NCBI RefSeq assembly: GCF_000499845.2
Contig: NC_023757.2
Location: forward strand, 8,780,447-8,844,446
Length of the DNA stretch: 64,000 bases
Reading direction: 5' to 3'
DNA from: Phaseolus vulgaris
Lineage: Eukaryota; Streptophyta; Magnoliopsida; Fabales; Fabaceae
In this document: positions 15,504-26,480 of the stretch, one piece after another
How positions within the stretch are numbered: the stretch's first letter is position 1
How the letters are laid out: each line of letters opens with the position of its first letter
Notes under the pieces: generated by a model
What the model was told of the DNA's origin: nothing
Database searches by the model: none
What the model saw: only the letters and a program-made list of their open reading frames with translations
Program-made: the position numbers and the translations under genes

Positions 15504-15516
15504 GCTCTTGATACCA
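15504..15516 (-). promoter_or_regulatory. Primer-binding site, initiator tRNA-Met type
   Basis: Minus strand TGGTATCAAGAGC lies two bases after the 5' LTR end. It matches the initiator tRNA-Met primer site of copia elements with a one-base insertion. Confidence 0.8.
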
Positions 15517-15518
15517 GT

Positions 15519-15764
15519 TGTAGGAACTAATTGAAGGAAATAAGAGAAGACAAAAGGTTGTAGCAACTGATAGAACGTAATTGCACAAAATTGCAAAACT
15601 GATCTTATTAATTTTGATTTACTCAATCATATACAATTACCTGGAAGCTATAATATAGGAATACTATATGACTGTAAAATAATCATTAATGCAATATAAC
15701 ACGGTAAAATAGTTTAAGGGTAATAAAATCATAATTAATAATAATAAAATATGAATAACCAACA
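15519..15764 (-). repeat. Element B 5' LTR
   Basis: 246-bp LTR beside the primer-binding site, with the same termini as the other copy. It carries a short extra segment relative to the 3' LTR. Confidence 0.9.
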
Positions 15765-16244
15765 TTTAGAACATTAATATTGTTTTATATTACAAAAATA
15801 CCTATTTTAACTATGTTATCTTATTTTATTAAATTAAAAATTAATATTTGCATTTATTTAGTTTTACATTATTAATTTGTCTCCGAGTATAAATTGAAAA
15901 CAAAATACATACTGAGTGAGAGATATATTTGTTTGTGAATGGCAGTTGAAATATAATTTTTTTATATAAGTTTAATTAAGACTGTTTCATAAGTTACAAG
16001 TTAATAAATATAATTTGATTTTTATAGATAATATTGCATTCCTATGAGAAAAAAATAAATAATTATTATGGAGAGTAATTTAAAAAAAAATCTACACGAA
16101 AGGGGATAATTGTTTTTATTAATTATATATTAATTTACTTAATCTATTTTATTTTTCTTAAATCAAACATATCATAGTGATTTTTTTTAACTTTTATAAT
16201 AATAAAATAAATCTTTTAAAATAAATCAAACATACACTTAAATT

Positions 16245-16337
16245 CAATATTGTTTCTCTAATTTGTAATAAACAATTCAAATTGTTTCTCTAATTTGTAA
16301 TAACCAATTCAAATTGTTTCTCTAATTTATAATAAAC
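16245..16337 (+). repeat. 33-bp tandem repeat, three copies
   Basis: The unit contains attgtttctctaatttgtaa and recurs three times head to tail with one or two changes per copy. Confidence 0.85.
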
Positions 16338-17594
16338 TTGTACAATAATTTATGTAAACGGTATTTATTTTCTATTAGTACATTTCGACAAATACTATAA
16401 CTGTGTCTGTATTATTCACAGTTGAGAATAAATTAAGTGTTTTATAAGTAATGCGTGAATTCATAAAACACGTTTATTAACAAACTTCAATTTTGACTCA
16501 CGTTACCAACTAATAGCAAAACCAGAAAAAAAAATGTTTTGCATCCTTAATCAAATAAGCTCTGGATGTTTTGTAGCATTCTTTAGAAAAGCTTTTACAG
16601 ATATTTTTTGTTGCTTTTTCTTCTCTTTGTGTAACTTTCTCACTTTTACTTTTTTTCCTTTTTACTATTTGACTTTTTCTTTCATATGATTGATGTATAA
16701 TAAATATAAAGTAAATTTAGGTCAACAACATGGCAACCTATCTAATTTGTTTTTTATTGACTTGATAACATAATTGGTTCCGTAGAGGTCAGATGTTTCT
16801 TTGAAAGAGAATTGCTTTGAAAATATACGGTGAAGAATGGAAGTTCGAATATTATTCCTAGAATCATGCATATATGTTGGTAGAAGCTTTCAAACAAATG
16901 CACATGATATGATATGTTTCTTTTAGCTTGTCTCCTAATAAAATGTTAAATAAACTGGTTTTCGTCCTTAATCCAAACTTTAGAACTCTAAAACTAATAA
17001 TAAAGAAATTATTAGAATAAGTTCTAGTCAGTTTTTTTATTTTTAATGTGGAATAATATGTTAAAATATTGTTAACGTCATTGTTGGAAATGGATTGCAG
17101 GAACAAATTGTACAAACCAGAAGTATGAGGGGTGGAGTGTGAGCAAACAAAGGAATTTGACTTGGAAGAAGCTGTTCTTCTATTTCTTGGTTTTTGGAAT
17201 GAGGGTGTGGTTTTGGAATTGGGTGATTGAGGTTTTGGAATAAAGCTAATTGGAGTGAGGTTTTTCTGACCACATACCCACCTTATATGAAATATTAAAG
17301 GCAACAGGTAAAAGAATATTGTCTAAGTTACCAACCGTTTAAAAATTGTGGCCTAAAATATTGTTTAAGTTGTCCATAATTTAAAAAGTGTTGTCTAAAG
17401 TATCCACATTTTAATAATAGTTGTTCATAATTGTCCACATTTTATAAAATGTCGCTTGAAAGAAATAGACAATATCTTTTTACATAAACATTGAGTCAGA
17501 TAAATAAATCTTACTGTATAACAATTAAAAATCATTATTTATGTCTATTTTAGACAACGATTTTTTGAACCGTTGACATGTGAGTACGACTTAA

Positions 17595-17619
17595 ACCTAA
17601 AGTGAAAAATGTTGTAGTG
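17595..17619 (-). mobile_element. Single CACTA-type terminus (remnant)
   Basis: The plus strand ends ..aatgttgtagtg, which on the minus strand reads CACTACAACATTTTTCAC, a typical CACTA terminal repeat. Degenerate 'ttgtcta/gttgtcc' motifs precede it at 17310-17570. No matching left end was found, so only the right end is claimed. Confidence 0.45.
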
Positions 17620-17956
17620 TTTGATTCCTAATCTATGATTATTCATAGCCTTTGATTTATATGATGCAAAAAGCAACTTAGACTTTTCCGAATTGGTAAT
17701 GTATAAGGGTTTCAGGGTAAATTGTAATGTTTTTGTTAAGTACTAATGAATTCAGTGAAGAAAATCTTGTCCGAGTGTGTGGAGAAATTATTAGATGTTT
17801 CTTAATCATACGTTTCCTAATTAACCAAGGGAGTCTAGCTTAGTTGATTAAAGATTACGTGAGTTATTGAAGTTTAAATTTGGTGGTGCTTCTATTAAGC
17901 TAAAGGAAAGAGACTTTGGAATTTGATATTATGGAACTAAGAGCAACGCAAAGTGT

Positions 17957-18317
17957 TTTTTTTTTGTTTTTTTTATCAGCAATAACATATATATAAATGT
18001 GAATCACTTCAGAGGTGGATCAACCCTTATACAATAATTACATAATCCAACGTTTAACAATACTCTCCAAACCAAACAGGCAAAAACACAGTCCACTCTA
18101 AGAACCTAAAAACCTAAAAAACATCAAATAACCAAACGCATACATTCCAAAGGTTCCAAACACCAACTGGAAAAGGAAACCGAAGTAGTGCGAGATTTTG
18201 CAGAAATCCAAGACCAAACCTTTGCTTGCATCAGGGTACAAACTTCAAACGCGTCAGTCACACCCCTGTTGAAAATAAAAGAATTTATGTGATTCCATAT
18301 TTCCCCCACAACCCCCA
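17957..18317 (-). mobile_element. 5'-truncated LINE (L1-type) insertion
   Basis: A 361-bp insertion is bounded by a perfect 13-bp duplication (caacgcaaagtgt at 17944-17956 and 18318-18330). On the plus strand its left edge is poly-T, the poly-A tail of a minus-sense LINE. The minus frame 18402-18124, from about 18310 on, reads as the C-terminal end of a plant LINE reverse transcriptase (IWNHINSFIFN..W-SWISAKS..SSWCLEPLECM). A short 3' UTR follows. Only this 3' end was integrated, as is usual for target-primed reverse transcription. Confidence 0.85.
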
Positions 18318-18388
18318 CAACGCAAAGTGTATAGATCTTTTTCACTCCCCTACTCACTTCAACATTCAGATTCATAACTAACAGAAGA

Positions 18389-18538
18389 ATGCAGAGCGAC
18401 ATGCTCTCTATATCTATCTATCTCTTTCTCACACTCACATTCTCTCTCACTGCATTCACATCCCAACCTTCAGATAGAATCAACAAGGTTCTCCATGGCG
18501 GCCAAGTCACTGAAGAAGAAGCTCAGACGCTAGCCTAG
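18389..18538 (+). pseudogene. Possible gene fragment: 49-codon ORF with signal peptide
   Basis: ATG at 18389, TAG at 18536. About 25 hydrophobic residues (LSISIYLFLTLTFSLTAF) look like a signal peptide. A short hydrophilic part follows (SDRINKVLHGGQVTEEEAQ) and then the stop. The LINE inserted about 60 bp upstream. It could be the first exon of a decayed secreted-protein gene or a small secreted peptide. I do not recognise a family. Confidence 0.3.
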
Positions 18539-18820
18539 AGATACAACATGACAACTTTCGTTTCTTACTCTCTCTATTAGATTCACAACTCAGATAAGAT
18601 CTTCTAGGTTTTTTTCTCCATTTCTTCGATCTGCTTTAAAACTTGTTTTCGTCCATCTGTTTGTTAATTTGTAATTATGGTAAACTCTTTAGTTTATGTT
18701 GCTTCTTCTGATTGGTAATATTATTGCTTGAGAACAATGTGATGTGTAGTATCTTACACGTTTTAATTGACTTATTTCCTTTTGGATGTTAACCACTGCT
18801 CCAACTTGAAATGGAATATT

Positions 18821-19503
18821 CACTAGTACAAAAATAAGAAAAGAGCGCTCCTTATTTAATGCGGTTCAGCGCTTAAACGCATTCGTAAAAAACGCGGTGT
18901 CATTTTTAAAATTATTTTGATTTACAAATGCGGTTTTTACGTTTAGCCGCATTTGTAAATGGTTTTTACCCTAAAAATTTTACGCGCTCAACAGTTTCGT
19001 TCATTCTCTGTTTGCGCTCATATCTGTTCTTCGTTTTCTCTGGTTGCGAAGTTCTGCATTTTCGAAGGTACGTAACTGCATTACCCCTCATTCTCTTATT
19101 TCCATTGCCCCTAACAACTGCATTGAACTCCAATGGCTTTCGCTTTCCATATTGCTTTCGTTTTTAATGGGTTTTGCTCTGCATTTTGAAGGTTCCATTG
19201 CTTCCGCCGCTGTCGCATTTCGCTCTCGCCGCTCCGCCACTGCTTTCGCCGCCGCTACCGTGTTTCCTCTTCTCCCCTTCCACTCTTCACCAACAACGTG
19301 CCCCTAAAACCCCAGCTCATTCAGAAGAATATACAAATGCGGCTATTTCAAATAACCGCATTCGTAAATCGCATTTACAAATGCGGCTCTATAGCCACAT
19401 TTGTATTTCTCTGATTTACAACTGCGTGCTGATCAAATGCGGCTCTATAGCCGCATTTATAAATGTAAAATAGCCGCATTTGATTAGCATTTTTGCGCTA
19501 GGG
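18821..19503 (+). mobile_element. CACTA-like non-autonomous element with GC-rich core
   Basis: The left end is CACTAGTACAAAAA. The right end read on the minus strand is CCCTAGCGCAAAAA, an imperfect terminal inverted repeat. The 3-bp duplication att flanks both ends, as CACTA elements make. Both subterminal zones carry repeated, inverted copies of aaatgcggc/gccgcattt, typical of CACTA subterminal motifs. The core (about 18970-19310) is pyrimidine- and GC-rich (cgccgctccgccactgc...), unlike the flanks, and may be a captured host exon. No transposase is encoded. Confidence 0.75.
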
Positions 19504-22256
19504 ATTACTTTTCTGTGGTAAGCTTGATTAGTTAACTGTGTAAATCTTATTAGTGGTTTTGGATTTTTGTTGTTAGCCTACATTTATTCATGATTTATTA
19601 CGTTAATTAGCAATTAATTTGGCTTTGTTTGGATAAATTTTGTGATAGACACATGTAAGAGGAACAATGGTAAAATGTATTATACTTCTCTTCGTAAACT
19701 AAAATTAACGCATGCTATCTTTTTAGAGAAGTTAGTTGAAAAACTTTCATAAGAGTTAAGTTTATAAGTTGATTTAAGCTCATATGCTGCCAAGCTTAAC
19801 AATTTTTTTTTTCTTTCTTGTCCCTAAAGTGATTATGAAAAAAAAAGTATTCCAATAGAATCTTAGTAAAAACTGGTTTTGATATACATGTGTGATGCAA
19901 TATCTATTTCTTCAGGGTCTACTTTTTATTTTATGTTTAATCTATTCAAGGGTAGGTGATTTTTCGTTTGTGCTAATTAAAAATAATTTTTTGTTGAACA
20001 TGTGCTTCCATTTGCCACTCTCAACAAACCATGATTAGGGTATAAAATTAAATAAATGAATGGAAGTGGTATCTTTGGTGCCAATGGGAAAGATTCTGCA
20101 TCAGAAGCCAATTTTTTAGATTCCAATAACAGAACAAGCATACACACATGTTAAGTATACTTACATATAATTTACTTGTCTAGGGTTCAATGTGGGTTGC
20201 ATGAGTATTCTAAAACATGACACAAAACTCCCTTCCGACCATAATGTTCTAGTTTTGATTTGTTTTTCCTAGTTTCATCTATAGATCTTGTTTGGTTTCT
20301 TATGCAAAAGCCAATGTGAATTGTTTGAGAGAATTATTGGATGATTTCTTATGGGAATGGGATTGATTGAAACTTGATCGTGTGAAATTTGTTAGTATGA
20401 ATTTTGAAACTTATTTTACTCAATATTTTACAATTGTTAGTTTATTTATGGTTTTAACTACATGTGTTGAACTAGATTGAAGTTTAAATTTGATAGTACT
20501 TCTATTAAGCTAAAGGAAAGAGGCGTGAAATTCAATATGGAATTTAATCATAGAAATTGAAATAATTTGAACAAAATAGAACAATAATCGAACAAAATAA
20601 AATATTTGAAGAATGTGACAAAAGACTTGAGACAAGGTCAATTATCTCATGAGTTGACTATGTTCAATTCTTCATCGGTAATGTTTAAAAAATATAAACA
20701 CATTGTTTTATTTTTCAAATTTACATTTCTAATTATGGTGCATGTTTATTTTGTAGATTTTTGATCAAGAAAGTGTGCAAACTAATAGAAAAATTATGGA
20801 CATAAAGATAGCATATGTGATAGTTGAAAATATAATATAATGTGGAAATGTTTTTTCCTATTTTTTTATTTGTGAACAATATGTTAGAGTTTTATTTGTA
20901 GTATTTTATACTAATATTCTTCTTTTATTTGTTCCTCCTAATTTTTTTAACTCATATGTTATGCTTAAGTTTGAATTTCAATGTGTATACTTATATTTTC
21001 GTATAAATTTAAATGTAGTTATATATGTATAACTTATAAATTGATGAGTGTTATTTATTTGTTTTATTTATTGAAAAAGTGCTTTATCAAACATAGATAA
21101 ATAGGTACAATAAATGTAAATAACTGTGGTTGAAAAAGTACATGAGTGCTTAAATGATAAATGAGTAAAAAAACAAATGTTCATAGTTATGAAACCTATG
21201 GTATTTTACGGAGGCGTTGAAACCCATGATATTTTATGAAAGTTCTGAACCTATAATTTTTTACGGAGGCTTTGAAACACGTGGTGTTTTACGGAGACTC
21301 TGAAACCTATGATATTTTACAAAGGCTTTGAAACCCATGAAATTTTATAAAGGCTTTGAAACCAATAACATTTTATGGAGGCTCTGAAACCCATGGTAGT
21401 TAACAAGGGGTTTGAAACTTTCGTTAAATACTGACTTTTCCTGGGGTTTGATAAAAATCAGGAGAGCACGTTCCAAACGAATGGTTTAGCTGGAAAAACT
21501 GCAACCTCGGATAAATGACTTAACAAAGGTGTTTACCCTTGGTAATGTAAAAATAAACATCCGTTAAAATTCCTTTTACTTGTAGTGGGACAAACAACTT
21601 TAGCATGCTAATAATCATGCAATATGATTCTTAAGTCAAACTAGGTTAGATTTTTCTGAAACCTATCTATAATTTAGAGAAGAGATTTAGAGTTTGTAAA
21701 CTCTCTACTTTTCCATATTTAAACACCAGATGGATAATTTGTTTGTTCATGATATGGTATTTTCTCATTAGATGCAGTCAGATTAAAACTGAGTCTTTCA
21801 AATTTTGAAATAGAAAGTTTTGTAATCTTGTTCCAGCGTAACAAAAGCCGTTTTAATATCTTGTTGCAAATATTTAGAGAATAATATATCATCTTTATCA
21901 GAGGTTGAGATGTGATACTTCTAGGTGTGTTTTAAACTAGACTATGATGTGACATTGAGTTTCATGATTAGACCGTAAATGCAAGGTTGAAATGTCATAA
22001 ATATAAGTAGTTTGAATATTAATGACACACTGTTGCATTACGTTTTCCTGCACATTTTGAGTTCACGAGCTAACAATTTTTCTCAATTATTGCATTAAGA
22101 AATTTTGATTACATGAATCATGGCTCACTACAACCTGGACTTATCCATCAATGCATTTGTGCAACTACGTTGATCATACTATTTTGATAGAAAAATCTTG
22201 AACAAATTGAATGTCATTCAAGTCAATGGTGTCTGACAACATGGTATGGTGAACCA
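19504..22256. other. AT-rich spacer
   Basis: No gene is supportable. A 28-bp minisatellite lies at 21191-21420. About 65 bp at 20475-20540 repeats sequence found at 17875-17935 (ttctattaagctaaaggaaa), a small dispersed duplication of unknown origin. Confidence 0.5.
21191..21420 (+). repeat. 28-bp minisatellite, about eight copies
   Basis: The unit is close to gaaacctatggtattttacg plus gaggcgtt. Copies differ by several substitutions but keep gaaac..(a/g)tttta(c/t)..gg(c/a). The array is old and isolated in AT-rich DNA. Confidence 0.85.
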
Positions 22257-22390
22257 TGTTGGAAATCCCACATCAACTAGAGAAGAGGACAATTCATTGT
22301 ATATAAATGGGTGCAAAACCTCACCTCATGAGCCAATTTTATGGGGTTGTGTCAGGCTTAAAGTCCACTTTGTAATATGGTATCAAAGCC
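22257..22390 (+). mobile_element. TRIM-like LTR with primer site
   Basis: Starts tgttggaaatcccacatcaa, the standard opening of a legume TRIM/LTR family, and contains gtcaggcttaaagtccact. It runs into a tRNA-Met-type primer site TGGTATCAAAGCC at 22378-22390. LTR is about 22257-22377. Some internal sequence follows to about 22500, but no second LTR is found, so the element is truncated on the right. The 100-codon frame overlapping it (22246-22548) is a by-product. Confidence 0.7.
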
Positions 22391-23966
22391 ATTTTCGAGC
22401 CTATCCTAGCGAATGTTTGTTGGGCTTATCAGGCCACCCACTATCAGGTCGTTATCGGACCACCCATAATATGTTATCCCACGAACGAACAAATTTGGGA
22501 TGGTACTTAGTTGTTGTAGAAAGGATTAAATATTTTGGACATCAATGAGAGGGTTCATCAAAGAATTAACCAGCTCCAACCAAAGATTTGATTACTTTTA
22601 GGACTCTCTCAAATGATAGTTGTCATGATATGATTTTTTTTTGGTTAATTACTGTAATTTAACTCTCTTTTTCCATCATATTGTATTGTATCGTTCTATG
22701 TTTAATATTTATTAGATGCTGATTTTTTTTACCAAATTTTGTTTATTTTATTAAGTTTTATAAAATTTAAAAATTTGGTTAAATCTTCTACAATTATTTC
22801 TATTCAAATTTTATTTCATTTTCAACAATTTTGCATGTATCCACAATATAAATAATTCGTATGTTTTTTCTACTGAGTTCACGAACTCTAGCAGAACTAA
22901 TGTTTTAATCACACAAGTTTCATGTAAAAATAACTAATCATATTACCATTTCATAAGTTAAGTTTTTTTTTTTAACAATCAAACTCATCATATTGTTAAC
23001 AAATTTTCATAAATTTTCCCTGAATTTATTTTCACTTTCCACTTTTTTTCCTTTCAAATTCATCATTTTCATAAACCTCAAATCCACTCCTTGAAACAAA
23101 CACACTCTAAGGTGGAGTAGTAATGCATGATACCGACTAAGTTTAAAGGTCTAATTTGAGAGCACAATGACACAAAAGTTCGAAAGATCACTTACGTAAC
23201 TCATACGCACTAAGTGTAGGTATGGATTTGAATTTTTTGGTAATTCAACTCAAAATTCAATTTTTCTTATTTTTAATGATTATTCATTGTTTAAAGGATT
23301 GAGTATATTATTATGAAAATAGATGTTAAAAAATGTTAATAGATCTTTGTGGGTGGGTGTGGGCGACCTGCTTAACTAGCAGATTTTACATGAGAGATGC
23401 AGTTTGTACAAATTAAAAGTCAATGTAAAATGTAGACTATAAGGATGATTGTTTTATGGTGCAGATTTATGGAGGTAGGAATTAAACGGAGTATCCTTAT
23501 GCATACCTAAGCTCTAGTGACAACTATGATTAAGCTCTAAAGGTTAGTGTTAAATAATTGTGGGTAAAATATTTTTGGAAGAATATACAATGTAGAAGAC
23601 ACTTGTATTTGAGACATTAATATTCTATAAGTATAGAAGTAAATGTGAAGTTTATGGAAATAAAACATACAATCAACAATCAACAAACTCACCACGAGAC
23701 ATTTAAAACTGAGAAGTTGTTGATTTAGCATAGGTGGGATGTTACTGATGTGCAAAGTTATAAAAGCAAATCTTGGGAATCTAGAGTAAGTAATAGCGAA
23801 ACTGAAACAGAAAATTTTAAGTAGGCTTGAAACCATTTCACCTTACTAATGAAAACTTCACTATGCAGCAAACATACGAACATACATTGATTTGATATCA
23901 CAAACTTTATGGTGAGGCTTGAGTGAAGATACAAGGGGTAACAAGTTCAGGAGAGCAGAGGAGGCA
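22391..23966. other. AT-rich spacer and NRT2 3' flank
   Basis: 22391-22550 is probably TRIM internal sequence. The rest is AT-rich with no recognisable gene. The part directly left of 23967 would hold the transporter's 3' UTR. Confidence 0.5.
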
Positions 23967-26365
23967 TCAAACATGTGGGGGTGTGATCTCCTCAGAAGGC
24001 TTGGTTGATGTATTCAGTTTTTTGCCTCTTTCACTTGTGCTGTTTTCAGCAAATTTCAAGCTTGCATGATGGGACCCTTTCTCCTTCTCCTTTGAGTTCC
24101 ACTCAGCTAAGTAGTAATCTTCTTCTGTGACCTTTTTGGACGAGGGACCAGAAAACATTCCACCCCATTGTGGAAAATAGATTAAACATATTGGCAGGGT
24201 GCATATTATAATCATGATTCCCATTAGAGTTATTCCTCTTTCTTTTGAAAACTTGGATCCTTTGAAGAAAATTAGCTGGGTCACAACTGCACCCACATTG
24301 CCTCCACCTCCAGTCATTCCAGATATGACCCCTAATGACCTGAAATCGATGTATATATTTGCACAATATTAGAATTGATTACAGAGTTATTGGCATAGAG
24401 CTATGCACTTTGTGTTAACATACTTGACCAGCTTTCAAGTTTGTGTTAAGTGTGCACGTGTCTGTGATTTCACATACTCGTGCTCTTATTTATTGCCGGC
24501 TTTGGCATCATTCCTTGGCTAAAAACAGAGCTGTTAAGTGTTATCTATACAGCTAGTCTCAGGAAGATGTTAGATAATCATATCCATATGATTTAACATG
24601 TTACATGTGTTACTTTGCCTGCTGCGTCTCATGATCCGTTGGCTTCTGATAAATTGAATAACTAAATTAACATTTCTTTGTTCTCACTTTGTTTTCTCTT
24701 TCTGTACGTTTAATTTGAGTCTGACTCTTAACTATTGACCATTTGAAGAATTTGCTAAATAATGCTATTGGTAGACAAGAGTTCCAGGATTATGGATAAT
24801 TTGACACCACTCTTGAAAACCCTCTAGTTCATAAAAATCTACAGAAAACGGAAGAAAAGAAAAAGCTGTTTAATAAGGTTATCTTTGATTTCCTTCACAC
24901 TTTTTGGCTTTAAAAACTGTTTTCAAGAGAATCTCATACTTCTCAACAGTAAATTTCCCGTCCAAAATCTAATAACTTCTGAAAACTGTTTGAACACAAG
25001 TGTTTAAAAACTAAAAAAATTAAAACAATGGAGTAATATATTGTTGTGATCCTCTTCTTTTATGTTGTGGTTCTAATTCAAGGGTAAATTTTGTAGAGTG
25101 GTGCTGCATGTGGTGAGATATGAAGATGATGGAAGTGGTTATCTTCTTTTTAAAATAGCAATCAAACACATCCAAGGCCCTTTTGATTGAAACAAGGACT
25201 AGAAAACGCACCTTCTTGAGACAAAGGGAACAATCCCAAAGGTCATTCCACATGCGGCTTGGACAAAGACAGAGAATATGATCATAACAAGGACGGATAC
25301 ACTTAAAGATCCCACAAGGCCAAGGATGACGCAGAAGACACCAGCCAAGGTTTGGCATAGCCATAAAGCCCACAACCTCCCTCTCATGCCAAACCTCTTG
25401 CCCATAACATCTGATATATAACCCCCACCAGGTCTAGAAAATAAGTTAGCCAAGCCAAAGCTTGCAGCAATGATTCCAGCAGTGTGGAGTGTTAGATTAA
25501 ACCTGTCATAGAAGTATTCAGCTATGATGTTGTCTATGGTCAACTCCACCCCAAAGCAGTAGCCATAAGTCAACGCCAGAATCCAACCTCTGTAGTTAGT
25601 AATCCCATGGTACACCACTCTTGAAAAATCGTCTTTTGCCTTGTCCCCTGACTTCTTCAAGCGGCGGAAGTTCCCATCAGGCATGTCCTGGCCAAATATC
25701 AGGATTGAAAATGCCGTGAGCATTTGGAACATGGCAGGGACAAAGAAGGCAATCCTCCATGCTGTGAATTTGGTAGCACCAATGTCACGGATGAGGGAGA
25801 ACACAAGGGGCATGATGAGTTGGGTGGCTCCTCCTCCAAGGTTGCCCCATCCGCCGGCAAACCCGTTTGCCGAACCGACGACCGGAGCAGAGAACATAGA
25901 GCTCATCCAGAACTGTGTGGAGACAAAGGTGGCTAGGGAGAAACCAGTGAAGAAACGGACAAGGAGGTAAGAGGTGGGTGAGTTGATGATGGAAGTGAAG
26001 TACACAAACGGTGCTGTTAGAAGGATGAGTGATGCAGAGGCCAGGCGCGGTCCAACTAAGTCACAAGCTGTTCCCATTGCAACTCTTGCGAAAACTGCAC
26101 CGGAAACTGACGCAACACCAGCATTTCCAATGTCAGTGGCTGTGAGGTTAAGGTTGTCTCGAATTATGGGAAGGAGGGGTGGAGCAGCAAAGCTAGACAC
26201 AAAGCACGAGAAGAAAGAGACCCATGATAGGTGAAAAGACCTCATATGGGGTTTAGCTATGGAAAATAATCTGAACTCAGTGGCCTTGTGTTCAGAATCC
26301 ACTGGTAGAGCAAATTTTTTTTGTTCAGATTCATTCTCAGCTGCAGCTGGGAGTTCCACTTCCAT
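23967..26365 (-). CDS. NRT2.5: High-affinity nitrate transporter, NRT2.5 type, two exons
   Basis: Minus exons are 26365-25212 and 24339-23967. The single GT..AG intron is 872 bp, phase 2. The protein is 508 residues, against about 502 for Arabidopsis NRT2.5, and aligns by eye along its length. It is an MFS nitrate/nitrite porter with about 12 membrane segments. Both NNP signature blocks are present ([10 protein letters not shown] near residue 175; TGGGGNVGA near 395). The loop has FGQDMPDG, and the C-terminal half has ISRR-like and [18 protein letters not shown] motifs characteristic of NRT2.5. I chose the ATG at 26365 (MEVEL..) rather than the in-frame ATG three codons upstream because NRT2.5 proteins start MEVE. 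It imports nitrate with protons at the plasma membrane, normally with an NAR2 partner, and in other plants is induced by nitrogen starvation. It looks intact. Confidence 0.93.
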
Positions 26366-26470
26366 GTTTCTCACTGTGAATCAGGAATTCTTTTCTCTCA
26401 ACTATATTAATCTGTTTTCCCTAAGAATAGGCCACACAAAGCATAGATTCACATGTTCATGTTCTCTACA

Positions 26471-26480
26471 ATTTATATAA
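26471..26480 (-). promoter_or_regulatory. TATA box of the nitrate transporter
   Basis: Minus strand TTATATAAAT lies about 105 bp upstream of the chosen ATG, leaving a leader of roughly 75 nt. A second AT run (catatatatagcc) lies 30 bp further upstream. Confidence 0.6.

Larger units (their letters stand above)
12731..15764 (-). mobile_element. Element B: Ty1/copia retrotransposon, internally deleted
   Basis: Direct LTRs at 12731-12964 and 15519-15764 are flanked by the perfect 5-bp duplication tttag (12726-12730 and 15765-15769). Sense is minus: LTR, PBS, gag, zinc knuckle, protease and integrase run from 15764 leftwards. Reverse transcriptase and RNase H are missing. Coding sequence at the integrase/RT junction abuts the 3' LTR directly at 12965, with no typical polypurine tract. 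At 3.0 kb it is well short of the usual 4.7-5 kb for intact elements. Confidence 0.93.
15770..17943. other. AT-rich spacer with minor repeats
   Basis: No supportable gene. A minus frame at 16864-17304 is Pro/Ser/Asn-rich, matches nothing I know and is probably chance. A triplicated 33-bp unit lies at 16245-16337. A CACTA-type end lies at 17595-17619. Confidence 0.5.

Noticed and set aside
17061..17304. Minus-strand Pro/Ser-rich ORFs
   Set aside because: No recognised domain, no splice or promoter context, and the C-terminus is AT-noise.
22246..22548. 100-codon plus-strand ORF
   Set aside because: Covers a TRIM-like LTR and its primer site. The peptide is a translation of LTR sequence.
25641..26234. 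Plus-strand ORFs within the nitrate transporter
   Set aside because: Opposite-strand shadows of exon 1 of the NRT2.5 gene.
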